From NCBI GenBank assembly GCA_020216575.1, contig JAIUYC010000351.1:1-5600 (forward strand): a DNA stretch of 5,600 bases. Direction: 5' to 3'. Positions 1 through 5,218 of this stretch are shown here, piece after piece. Under the pieces are notes generated by a model that saw only the letters and a program-made list of their open reading frames with translations, ran no database searches and was not told where the DNA came from. The position numbers and the translations under genes were made by a program. The stretch comes from Coleofasciculus sp. S288. GTDB lineage: Bacteria; Cyanobacteriota; Cyanobacteriia; Cyanobacteriales; Coleofasciculaceae. The stretch's first letter is position 1, and every line of letters starts with the position of its first letter.

Positions 1-183
1 ATCCATCTTATGGTTGTTGAAGCCTGCCAGATTATTGGAAATAGAGTTTTTTATAGCTCTTCAACGGAAGTATCTACTCTGACTCTCTTAGGTATCTCCA
101 TACTGAGCTTTTTGATTAGCTGGATAGCGACATCTTTCTTAATAAATAAAAAAGGGATTTCTAAGCTGATATTTGGCAATTAG
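1..183 (+). CDS. C-terminal end of a membrane protein (5' truncated by window)
   Basis: Frame 1 is open from the first base to a TAG at 181-183 and encodes the last 60 residues of a protein whose start lies outside the window. It contains one clear hydrophobic stretch, about residues 27-48 (LTLLGISILSFLISWIATSF), followed by a short basic tail (NKKGISK), as expected of a last transmembrane helix with a short cytoplasmic end. The family cannot be identified from this piece. It sits 22 bases before a glycosyltransferase on the same strand, so a polysaccharide polymerase, flippase or other envelope membrane protein is plausible, but that is inference from context only. It is not in the ORF size class of the lasso genes and is probably not part of that operon. 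Confidence 0.7.
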   Translation: MHLMVVEACQIIGNRVFYSSSTEVSTLTLLGISILSFLISWIATSFLINKKGISKLIFGN

Positions 184-205
184 TAAATTAAAATACTTAA
201 ACTAT

Positions 206-1489
206 ATGAAAATTCTACATCTTAGTACTTCTGATATTGAAGGTGGAGCTGCCCGTGCTGCATATCGGCTGCATCAGGGTTTGCAGACCATTGGTGTAGA
301 GTCGCAGATGTTAGTGCGAGCAAAGTCTAGTGTTGATACAACAGTTATTGCTGAGAAAACAGTAATAACAAAACTAGGCCCCCCCTTGGGGGGTTTACCA
401 TTGCAGCTTTACTCTGATCGCGATCGCACTAGTTTTTCTCCCCAGTGGTTCCCAGACGCACTCGCTCCCAAAGTGGCTCAACTCAATCCCGATGTCATTA
501 ACCTGCATTGGGTTTGCAACGGCTACCTGCAAATCGAAACCCTTGCCAAGTTGAATAAGCCTCTAGTCTGGATACTCCATGATATGTGGGCATTCACAGG
601 TGGTTGCCATTATAGCGAGGAGTGCGATCGCTATACAAGTTCCTGTAGTGCTTGCCCTCAACTTAAAAGTCAGAGAAATTGGGACTTATCTAGCTGGGTA
701 TGGCAGCGTAAAGCCAGAGCCTGGAAAAATCTGAACTTAACGATTGTTAGCCCTAGCATTTGGTTAGCTGAATGTGCTAAGTCAAGCGCTCTGTTTAAGG
801 ATTTGCGTGTCGAGGTGATTCCTCACGGTCTTGACCTAGAAAAGTACAAACCAATAGAGCGACAGGTAGCGCGGGAGCTGCTTCATTTACCTCAAAACAA
901 GCAACTGGTACTTTTTGGAGCGCAATCAGGAGCAACGAGCGACAAAAGAAAAGGATTTCATCTGCTTCAGTCGGCGTTGCAACATCTCTCCGAGAGAGGA
1001 TGCCAAGATAACATCGAACTAGTTGTGGTTGGTGCGTCTCGATCTGAGAATCCGGTCGATCCAAGCTTTAAAACACACTATTTAGGTAGATTCCACGACG
1101 ATATTTCCCTGGCTCTAGTCTATTCAGCGGCTGATGTTATGGTCGTTCCATCAATGCAGGAAGCATTTGGACAAACTGCCTCGGAATCACTGGCTTGCGG
1201 CACACCTGTTGTAGTCTTTGGGGCAACTGGGCTAAAAGATATTGTTGACCATCAGCAAAACGGCTATCTGGCTCAACCTTTTGAGATTGAGGATTTAGCG
1301 CAAGGGATTGCTTGGGTGCTAGAAGATAAGGAACGGTATCAAAAACTATGCGATCGCGCTCGCAAGAAAGCTGAAAAGGAATTCGCTTTGGAACTTCAGG
1401 CATATCGTTATCTATCTCTTTACACTGAAATTCAAGAGAAAAGCAGGCCTTCTAGTTGCCAGAGACTATATGAATTTACACAACCTTAA
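206..1489 (+). CDS. GT4-type glycosyltransferase
   Basis: This 427-residue protein has the two-domain GT-B layout of family 4 glycosyltransferases, retaining enzymes that move a sugar from an activated donor to an acceptor, commonly in exopolysaccharide or surface glycan synthesis. The N-terminal acceptor domain opens with MKILHLSTSDIEGGAARAAY, typical of the family. The donor domain carries VIPHGLDLEKYKP (about 204-216), a KGFHLL segment (249-254), and the E-x7-E motif E319-E327 (EAFGQTASE) followed by CGTPVVVF. Four cysteines (C134, C140, C147, C150) after HDMWAFTGG form a cluster seen in a subgroup of these enzymes. I chose ATG 206 because the family start matches there; a TTG at 173 would add 11 residues and overlap the upstream gene. 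No clear Shine-Dalgarno is visible. A C7-TT-G6 tract lies inside the gene (379-393). It probably belongs with the upstream membrane gene; a role in modifying the lasso product is possible but unsupported. Confidence 0.9.
   Translation: MKILHLSTSDIEGGAARAAYRLHQGLQTIGVESQMLVRAKSSVDTTVIAEKTVITKLGPPLGGLPLQLYSDRDRTSFSPQWFPDALAPKVAQLNPDVINLHWVCNGYLQIETLAKLNKPLVWILHDMWAFTGGCHYSEECDRYTSSCSACPQLKSQRNWDLSSWVWQRKARAWKNLNLTIVSPSIWLAECAKSSALFKDLRVEVIPHGLDLEKYKPIERQVARELLHLPQNKQLVLFGAQSGATSDKRKGFHLLQSALQHLSERGCQDNIELVVVGASRSENPVDPSFKTHYLGRFHDDISLALVYSAADVMVVPSMQEAFGQTASESLACGTPVVVFGATGLKDIVDHQQNGYLAQPFEIEDLAQGIAWVLEDKERYQKLCDRARKKAEKEFALELQAYRYLSLYTEIQEKSRPSSCQRLYEFTQP
379..393 (+). repeat. C7-TT-G6 inverted homopolymer tract inside the glycosyltransferase gene
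   Basis: Seven C, two T and six G form a near-perfect inverted repeat with almost no loop. It encodes the GPPLGGL stretch (about residues 58-64), which reads like an insertion between the N-terminal fold and the LYSDRDRTSFSPQWFP segment. The reading frame is kept. Both homopolymer runs are candidates for strand slippage. Confidence 0.6.
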
Positions 1490-1504
1490 TCGAACGGTGT
1501 TTTT

Positions 1505-1528
1505 TCAATAAAGCTCCTCAATAAAGCT
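1505..1528 (+). repeat. Two direct copies of TCAATAAAGCT, 13-base period
   Basis: The 11-base word TCAATAAAGCT occurs at 1505-1515 and again at 1518-1528, separated by CC. It lies in the 201-base gap between the glycosyltransferase stop and the first lasso gene. A 6-bp inverted repeat, CCTCAA (1516-1521) with TTGAGG (1540-1545), overlaps the second copy and can extend by two G-C pairs past a T-T mismatch. Either could be an operator-like or RNA element; no function can be assigned. Confidence 0.5.
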
Positions 1529-1690
1529 TGTAGAATCTCTTGAGGTGCAGCTATCTTAGTGATGCAATTTCATTGAAAGCCAGTTCGGTATTTAGGGCAA
1601 CCTTCAAATATTCATAAGGTAATTAACAAACACCTTTTCAAAATCACCTAACAGAAAACTCAAGAAATACCAAAAGGAAATTTAAACAAT

Positions 1691-2005
1691 ATGGCTTCTT
1701 CAGAGTTAGAGTACAAAATCTCAGAATCTTCATTAGTAGTAGCAGCTCCGGGGCAAATCTCTTCAGATCTTGGCGGCGAAGCAGTCATTCTCAATCTCAA
1801 GTCTGGCGTTTACCACGGTCTGAATGAGGTGGGAGCGCAGATCTGGAAACTGATTGAGGAACCAAAGACCGTGAAAGAGATCGAGCAGGCTCTGCTGGAG
1901 GAATATGAAGTTGAACCTGAATGTTGCCAACGCGACCTTTTGGCTCTACTTCAAAATCTAGAAGCCGCAGGGTTAATTGAGGTTAGTCATGAGACGGCTG
2001 CGTAA
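1691..2005 (+). CDS. Lasso peptide B1 protein, PqqD-like RiPP recognition element
   Basis: This 104-residue protein belongs to the PqqD-like family that serves as a RiPP recognition element. In split-B lasso systems it binds the precursor leader and delivers it to the peptidase B2 and the synthetase C. The family signature is clear: DLGGEAVILNLKSGVYHGLNEVGAQIW (about residues 26-52, the beta-strand wing and first helix), then PKTVKEIEQALLEEYEV (58-74), then a last helix with LLALLQNLEAAGLIEV (83-98). Length is normal, with about 15 extra residues before the domain. An AAGGA at 1674-1678 lies 12 bases before the ATG, a rather long spacing. It is the first gene of a translationally overlapping B1-B2-C set. 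I see no convincing -35/-10 pair in the 201 bases upstream. The alternative, a PQQ-biosynthesis PqqD, is ruled out in practice by its neighbours. Confidence 0.93.
   Translation: MASSELEYKISESSLVVAAPGQISSDLGGEAVILNLKSGVYHGLNEVGAQIWKLIEEPKTVKEIEQALLEEYEVEPECCQRDLLALLQNLEAAGLIEVSHETAA
1979..1982 (+). promoter_or_regulatory. Shine-Dalgarno GAGG that sets the B2 start
   Basis: GAGG lies inside the end of the B1 gene, six bases before ATG 1989. It supports that ATG over the in-frame TTG at 1977, which lies upstream of it and would have no ribosome binding site at a useful distance. Confidence 0.55.
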
Positions 2006-2438
2006 GCTTCTAAGGCTTTCTGGGAGCGATCGCCACCTCTTGATCGCCACTCTGGGTTTACTTGGAGCAATCAGGCTAGGACTGTGGCTACTTCCGTTCC
2101 GAACCTTACTGCGACTCTTAGCAAAAGTCAGTCAGCCAACCTCCAAATCAGGTCAGGTTAAAAACCAAACCTCTGTAGGCAAGATTGTTTGGGCTGTTAA
2201 CGCCGTTAGCCGCTATATGCCTGGTGGTGTCAAGTGTTTGGCTCGTGCCTTAACTACCCAGGTTCTCATGAGTCGGCACGGTCACTCTCCTGAACTCCGC
2301 ATCGGTGTTGCCAAAGGAGAAGGAGGAAACCTAGAAGCTCACGCTTGGATCGAGCATCAAGGACAGGTTGTAATCGGTAATCTCAAAGGACTTTCTCGCT
2401 TTATCCCGCTGCCATCCCTTCAAGGAGTTAGATTATGA
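1989..2438 (+). CDS. Lasso peptide B2 protein, transglutaminase-like leader peptidase
   Basis: From ATG 1989 this is a 149-residue protein of the lasso B2 (transglutaminase-core) family, the cysteine peptidase that removes the leader from the precursor before or during ring closure. The N-terminus is basic and hydrophobic (about 17-46, LLIATLGLLGAIRLGLWLLP onward), as usual in this family. The catalytic Cys is C83 in GGVKCLARALTTQVLMSRHG and the catalytic His is H118 in LEAHAWIEHQGQVVIG. There is no Asp after C83 to complete the usual Cys-His-Asp triad; N131, 13 residues after the His, is the nearest candidate replacement. The gene overlaps B1 by 17 bases and C by 4 bases (ATGA at 2435-2438), indicating translational coupling. 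A TTG start at 1977 would add four residues (MRLV) and is less likely. The short C-terminal end after F138-I-P-L-P looks natural, not truncated. Confidence 0.92.
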   Translation: MRRLRKLLRLSGSDRHLLIATLGLLGAIRLGLWLLPFRTLLRLLAKVSQPTSKSGQVKNQTSVGKIVWAVNAVSRYMPGGVKCLARALTTQVLMSRHGHSPELRIGVAKGEGGNLEAHAWIEHQGQVVIGNLKGLSRFIPLPSLQGVRL

Positions 2439-4459
2439 GCGGCATTATGGGCATATTCTACCTCGACGGTCGCCCTGTAGACCATGAAAGCCTAGGACGG
2501 ATGGTTGATACTCTGGCGCATCGGGGACCGGATGGCGTAGACATCTGGAGCGAAGGGTCTGTTGGTTTCGGGCATCGGATGCTGTGGACGACACCTGAAT
2601 CCCTTTTAGAGAAACTGCCGCTAGTTAACCAAACGGGCGATCTGGTAATTACTGCTGATGCTCGCATCGATAACCGAGATGAACTTATTGCTGCACTGGG
2701 CTTCAATGACCGTCCCGCTGAGAAAATTACGGATAGCCAGCTAATCTTAGCGGCTTACGAAAAATGGGGCGAAAGCTGTCCGGAACATCTCCTGGGTGAC
2801 TTTGCATTTGCCATTTGGGATGGACGCCAGCAAGTACTCTTCTGCGCCCGCGACCACTTCGGAGTCAAACCATTCTACTACCACTACAAACCCGGTCATA
2901 CCTTTATTTTTGCCTCTGAAATCAAGGCGATCCTGTGCCTGCCAGATGTGCCGCGTCGCCTCAATGAGGTGAGGATAGCTGAGTACTTGGCTTCAACGCT
3001 GGAAGACAAAGCGATTACCTCTTATCAAGCCATCTTACGGCTTCCTCCTGCCCAGACTATGACGGTGAGTTATGGAGGAGGCATACAGTTACGCTCCTAC
3101 TGGTCTCTTGACCCCTCCCATGAGCTACAACTAAATTCTGATGAAGACTACGCTGAGGCGTTTCGAGAGGTATTTACCGAGGCAGTCCGTTGCCGCCTGC
3201 GTAGTGCCTTTCCAGTTGGTTCGCATCTGAGTGGTGGTCTGGACTCTTCTTCTGTTACCTGCGTAGCACGGGAACTACTCGCACAGCAGGGACGCTCTCA
3301 GCTACATACATTCTCGAATATCTTTGACGATGTTCCTGAATGTGACGAACGATCTTTTATTGAACCAATCTTAGCCCAAGGTGGTCTGATTCCTCATTAT
3401 GTACGCCCGGATCGCATTGGTCCGTTGTCGGAGTGGAAAGAATTGTTGCAGCCAGAAGAAGAACCCAGTCTTTTTGGTGCTAACGGTTTTCTGGTTTGGG
3501 GTCTAAACCGCGCTACTCAGGAAGCGGGAGTGCGAATTTCTCTGGACGGTTTTGATGGCGATACCACCGTGGGACATGGCATGGGGTATTTTGCTGAGCT
3601 GGCATGTCAAGGGGAGTGGGCTACTTTTGCAGCAGAAGCCACTGGCATCTGCCAGCATTTTAATAACTCACCTGCCTACATTCTTCGCAACTATGGCTTT
3701 ACCTACCTGGAGGAGTTGGCAAAGCAGGGGAGATGGCTGGCTTTTGCCAAAACGGTTAAGGGGATAGATGGACATTTCAAAGTCTCGCCTAAGCAGTTGT
3801 GGCTCCACCTCGGTCTCAAACCGCTTGTCCCTCAGCCTATACTCCAGGTTTGGCGATCGCTGCGTGGACGCAAACAGCCTCAGAACAGCGTTCTCTCCCT
3901 GATTAATTGCAGTTTTGCTGACCGCATGGGTGTACAAGACCCAGTGAAAGTCCTTGAACCGGCTCAGAGTTCGCTACTGACTGCTGCACAAGAGCAATGG
4001 CTGACCTTTACCTCAGGTAGGTTCACTCTTGTACTGGAGCAATGTGACCTTGCCGCCGCGACTTTCTCGATTGAATCTCGCCATCCTTTCATGGATAAGC
4101 GGCTGATTGAGTTTTGTTTGTCTCTACCAGCCTCACAGAAGCTGCATCAGGGATGGACTCGCATGGTGATGCGTCGAGCCATGAATGGAATTCTTCCCGA
4201 ACCCGTTCGGTGGCGGGGTGGAAAGGCGAATATGACCGCGAATTTCCTACACGGGCTATTGAATTTTAACCGAGAGCTTCTAGACGAAATAGTTCTCAGT
4301 AACCCAGAGAGCATTGCAGCCTATGTAGACTTAAATGTTCTCCAGATGTCCTACGACCGAATTGTATCTGGAGGGAACCTTCAAAATGCAGATATCGGAA
4401 TAGTTTGGTCTGCTGTAGCACTGGCTCTCTGGCTAAACCACAGTGGGATGACACCCTAA
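2435..4459 (+). CDS. Lasso peptide C protein, asparagine-synthetase-like macrolactam synthetase
   Basis: This 674-residue protein is built like AsnB: an N-terminal Ntn glutaminase-like domain (about 2-200) and a C-terminal ATP-pyrophosphatase domain (about 235-670). In lasso systems the enzyme adenylates a Glu or Asp side chain of the core and joins it to the core N-terminal amine. Key motifs are HRGPDG (29-34), GDFAFAIWD (121-129), RDHFGVKPFYYH (139-150), the PP-loop SGGLDSSSV (266-274), LDGFDGD (370-376), ESRHPFMD (547-554) and RWRGGKAN (592-599). Residue 2 is Ser, not the Cys nucleophile of true glutamine-dependent asparagine synthetases, so ammonia release from glutamine is not expected; this fits an amide-forming cyclase that needs no ammonia. 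Its ATG overlaps the B2 stop in ATGA, and AAGGAG at 2422-2427 lies 7 bases upstream, a strong site. It is slightly longer than the common 600-650 residues. Neighbouring B1, B2 and precursor exclude a housekeeping AsnB. Confidence 0.95.
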   Translation: MSGIMGIFYLDGRPVDHESLGRMVDTLAHRGPDGVDIWSEGSVGFGHRMLWTTPESLLEKLPLVNQTGDLVITADARIDNRDELIAALGFNDRPAEKITDSQLILAAYEKWGESCPEHLLGDFAFAIWDGRQQVLFCARDHFGVKPFYYHYKPGHTFIFASEIKAILCLPDVPRRLNEVRIAEYLASTLEDKAITSYQAILRLPPAQTMTVSYGGGIQLRSYWSLDPSHELQLNSDEDYAEAFREVFTEAVRCRLRSAFPVGSHLSGGLDSSSVTCVARELLAQQGRSQLHTFSNIFDDVPECDERSFIEPILAQGGLIPHYVRPDRIGPLSEWKELLQPEEEPSLFGANGFLVWGLNRATQEAGVRISLDGFDGDTTVGHGMGYFAELACQGEWATFAAEATGICQHFNNSPAYILRNYGFTYLEELAKQGRWLAFAKTVKGIDGHFKVSPKQLWLHLGLKPLVPQPILQVWRSLRGRKQPQNSVLSLINCSFADRMGVQDPVKVLEPAQSSLLTAAQEQWLTFTSGRFTLVLEQCDLAAATFSIESRHPFMDKRLIEFCLSLPASQKLHQGWTRMVMRRAMNGILPEPVRWRGGKANMTANFLHGLLNFNRELLDEIVLSNPESIAAYVDLNVLQMSYDRIVSGGNLQNADIGIVWSAVALALWLNHSGMTP

Positions 4460-4466
4460 GTCGGAC

Positions 4467-4496
4467 TAGGGGAAGTGTGGCTATAGCCTTCCCCTA
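4467..4496 (+). promoter_or_regulatory. Strong hairpin between the C gene and the precursor gene
   Basis: TAGGGGAAG (4467-4475) is perfectly complementary to CTTCCCCTA (4488-4496), a 9-bp stem. The 12-base loop plus flanks can alternatively form an inner GGC-TATA-GCC stem on an 8-bp outer stem. No T-run follows, so a standard intrinsic terminator is unlikely. It begins eight bases after the C stop. It could be a 3'-end stabiliser or partial terminator, or a processing site that separates expression of the enzymes from that of the precursor. Confidence 0.6.
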
Positions 4497-4589
4497 CCTG
4501 AACTTACTGTCATCCTTCCCATAAGCCCTTTGGCTACTGGCAATGACTGTAAATCAAACCAACAGCACCATCAATCGAGGATTTGAAAC

Positions 4590-4787
4590 ATGAAAAAGAC
4601 ATACATTGCACCCGAAATGACCACTCATGGCAGTGTGGAGTCAATTACTCAGGCTTTTGGTCCATCGCCAGTGGAAGACACCATCTATGCTGGTCAGTCT
4701 AATGCTAACCAGCCAGGTACTTCCCAGCCAGGTACTGTGATTGGTACCAATACCGGTTCTCGCGATGGCATTGTCGTGATTCACTAA
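4590..4787 (+). CDS. Lasso-type RiPP precursor peptide
   Basis: This 65-residue peptide is the likely substrate of the B1-B2-C enzymes. The leader shows the lasso recognition pattern Y5-x2-P8-x-M10-x3-G14-x5-T20 in MKKTYIAPEMTTHGSVESIT. By the family rule that Thr is the penultimate leader residue, cutting would follow Q21 and give a core starting A22-F-G-P-S-P-V-E29-D30. Glu and Asp then sit at core positions 8 and 9, both valid for ring closure. The core would be 44 residues, very long for a lasso peptide, with a Gly/Thr/Asn/Gln-rich tail holding NQPGT and SQPGT in tandem, no Cys, and the end SRDGIVVIH. GAGGA (4577-4581) is 8 bases before the ATG. Unusually for many lasso clusters, the precursor follows the enzymes instead of leading them. 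A shorter core from about G52 to H65 is an alternative. Precursor identity is firm; the mature product is not. Confidence 0.9.
   Translation: MKKTYIAPEMTTHGSVESITQAFGPSPVEDTIYAGQSNANQPGTSQPGTVIGTNTGSRDGIVVIH
4709..4736 (+). repeat. 15-base tandem duplication in the precursor core region
   Basis: CCAGCCAGGTACT occurs at 4709-4721 and 4724-4736, a period of exactly 15 bases or five codons. The duplicated protein units are NQPGT (residues 40-44) and SQPGT (45-49). Thirteen of 15 bases match between the units, including synonymous positions, so the duplication looks recent and keeps the reading frame. Confidence 0.85.
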
Positions 4788-4854
4788 GACTGCTGCCAGC
4801 TCATCCGACTTCTTTTGGAGGATAGGAGAGGCTAGAATTCGCTCAGGCTCTTGG

Positions 4855-4903
4855 GGTAGGAGTATCGTTTTTACGGTTTACTCCTACCTAGGCCAAAAGC
4901 CTA
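4855..4903 (+). terminator. Tandem hairpins downstream of the precursor gene, possible terminator
   Basis: GGTAGGAGTA (4855-4864) pairs perfectly with TACTCCTACC (4879-4888), a 10-bp stem with a 14-base loop that includes a T5 run. Directly after it TAGGC (4889-4893) pairs with GCCTA (4899-4903) over a CAAAA loop. No T-run follows either stem, so classical rho-independent termination is not shown. Position, 68 bases after the precursor stop, fits transcript end formation or protection of the precursor mRNA. Confidence 0.5.
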
Positions 4904-5036
4904 TTACTGAAAATCTCATAATCCCAAATTGAGAGTTAGTTAATAACTTTCTCAAGGCTTGATATTAAATCCGTTTAATTACTTAGTTTATGGTCTTTGG
5001 CTTTTTGAAGGGTGGCTAACACACTAGTGCTTTTAA

Positions 5037-5064
5037 GGCAATTAGCAATTAGCAATCAGCAATC
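5037..5064 (+). repeat. Four tandem heptamers of the AGCAATY type
   Basis: Units GGCAATT, AGCAATT, AGCAATC and AGCAATC run without gaps. Short tandem heptamer repeats of this kind are common between genes in filamentous cyanobacteria. Copy number may vary between strains; no function is evident. Confidence 0.75.
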
Positions 5065-5163
5065 CAACCACCACTCAATAGGATGAGTACCTAGACTGAA
5101 GTGATGTAGTTCATAGTGCCATAGGAGTCTGTGCTAGCAAAATTTAAAATGTTTAGCAATATT

Positions 5164-5193
5164 TTGACTTAAAGGACTGTCAATTTTTATCCA
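5164..5193 (+). promoter_or_regulatory. Weak promoter candidate before the kinase gene
   Basis: TTGACT (5164-5169) resembles a -35 box and TATCCA (5188-5193) follows at 18 bases as a poor -10 box. Transcription would start near 5200, leaving a leader of only about 20 bases before ATG 5219. The -10 match is weak, so this is a suggestion only. Confidence 0.2.
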
Positions 5194-5200
5194 ATAACAA

Positions 5201-5207
5201 AGAGGGG
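5201..5207 (+). promoter_or_regulatory. Shine-Dalgarno AGAGGGG that bears on the kinase start
   Basis: The site lies only two bases before ATG 5210 but 11 bases before ATG 5219. Two bases is too close for normal initiation, so it favours 5219. Confidence 0.5.
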
Positions 5208-5218
5208 AAATGATTAAT

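Larger units (their letters stand above)
420..3860. repeat. Set of five HIP1 octamers (GCGATCGC)
   Basis: Perfect GCGATCGC palindromes occur at 420-427, 624-631, 1350-1357, 2026-2033 and 3853-3860. The first three are in the glycosyltransferase gene, one is in the B2 gene and one in the C gene. HIP1 is the highly iterated palindrome characteristic of many cyanobacterial genomes. Five copies in 5.6 kb are far above chance, which supports a cyanobacterial host and suggests that both the glycosyltransferase and the lasso genes have long resided in such a genome. Confidence 0.9.
4788..5218. other. 431-base gene-free stretch between precursor and kinase
   Basis: No open frame worth calling is present: the ATGs at 4990, 5083, 5113 and 5149 give at most nine codons before a stop, so there is no second precursor on this strand. 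The stretch holds a purine-rich tract at 4816-4831, two adjacent hairpins at 4855-4903, an AT-rich section (about 4905-4990), four heptamer repeats at 5037-5064 and a weak promoter candidate just before the kinase. This layout suggests that the kinase is transcribed separately, or at a different level, from the B1-B2-C-A set. Confidence 0.7.

Noticed and set aside
173..205. TTG start giving an 11-residue extension of the glycosyltransferase
   Set aside because: It would overlap the upstream gene, has no ribosome binding site, and the family N-terminus begins exactly at ATG 206.
795..1403. Minus-strand open frames of about 88-89 codons inside the glycosyltransferase gene
   Set aside because: They are antisense to a clearly conserved gene, show no recognisable domain and have no supporting signals.
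1500..1505. T6 run after the glycosyltransferase as an intrinsic terminator
   Set aside because: Only a 3-4 bp imperfect stem can be drawn before it, too weak to call.
2458..2706. Minus-strand open frame in the 5' part of the C gene
   Set aside because: Shadow of the conserved glutaminase-like domain; composition is Ser/Arg-rich and family-less.
3552..3937. Plus-strand and minus-strand short frames inside the C gene
   Set aside because: Both lie within the synthetase domain coding sequence and have no recognisable features.
2435..4459. Housekeeping asparagine synthetase B
   Set aside because: Ser2 replaces the catalytic Cys, and the gene is translationally coupled to B2 and followed by a lasso-type precursor.
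4959..4987. TTGATA as a -35 box for the kinase
   Set aside because: No acceptable -10 hexamer at 16-19 bases, and the start codon is over 220 bases away.
5028..5035. Short palindromes such as CACTAGTG as operators or attachment sites
   Set aside because: Eight-base palindromes are expected by chance here, and there is no integrase or repeat partner in the window.
4788..5209. A second small precursor gene in the gap
   Set aside because: All ATG-initiated frames on the + strand stop within nine codons and none carries a leader motif.
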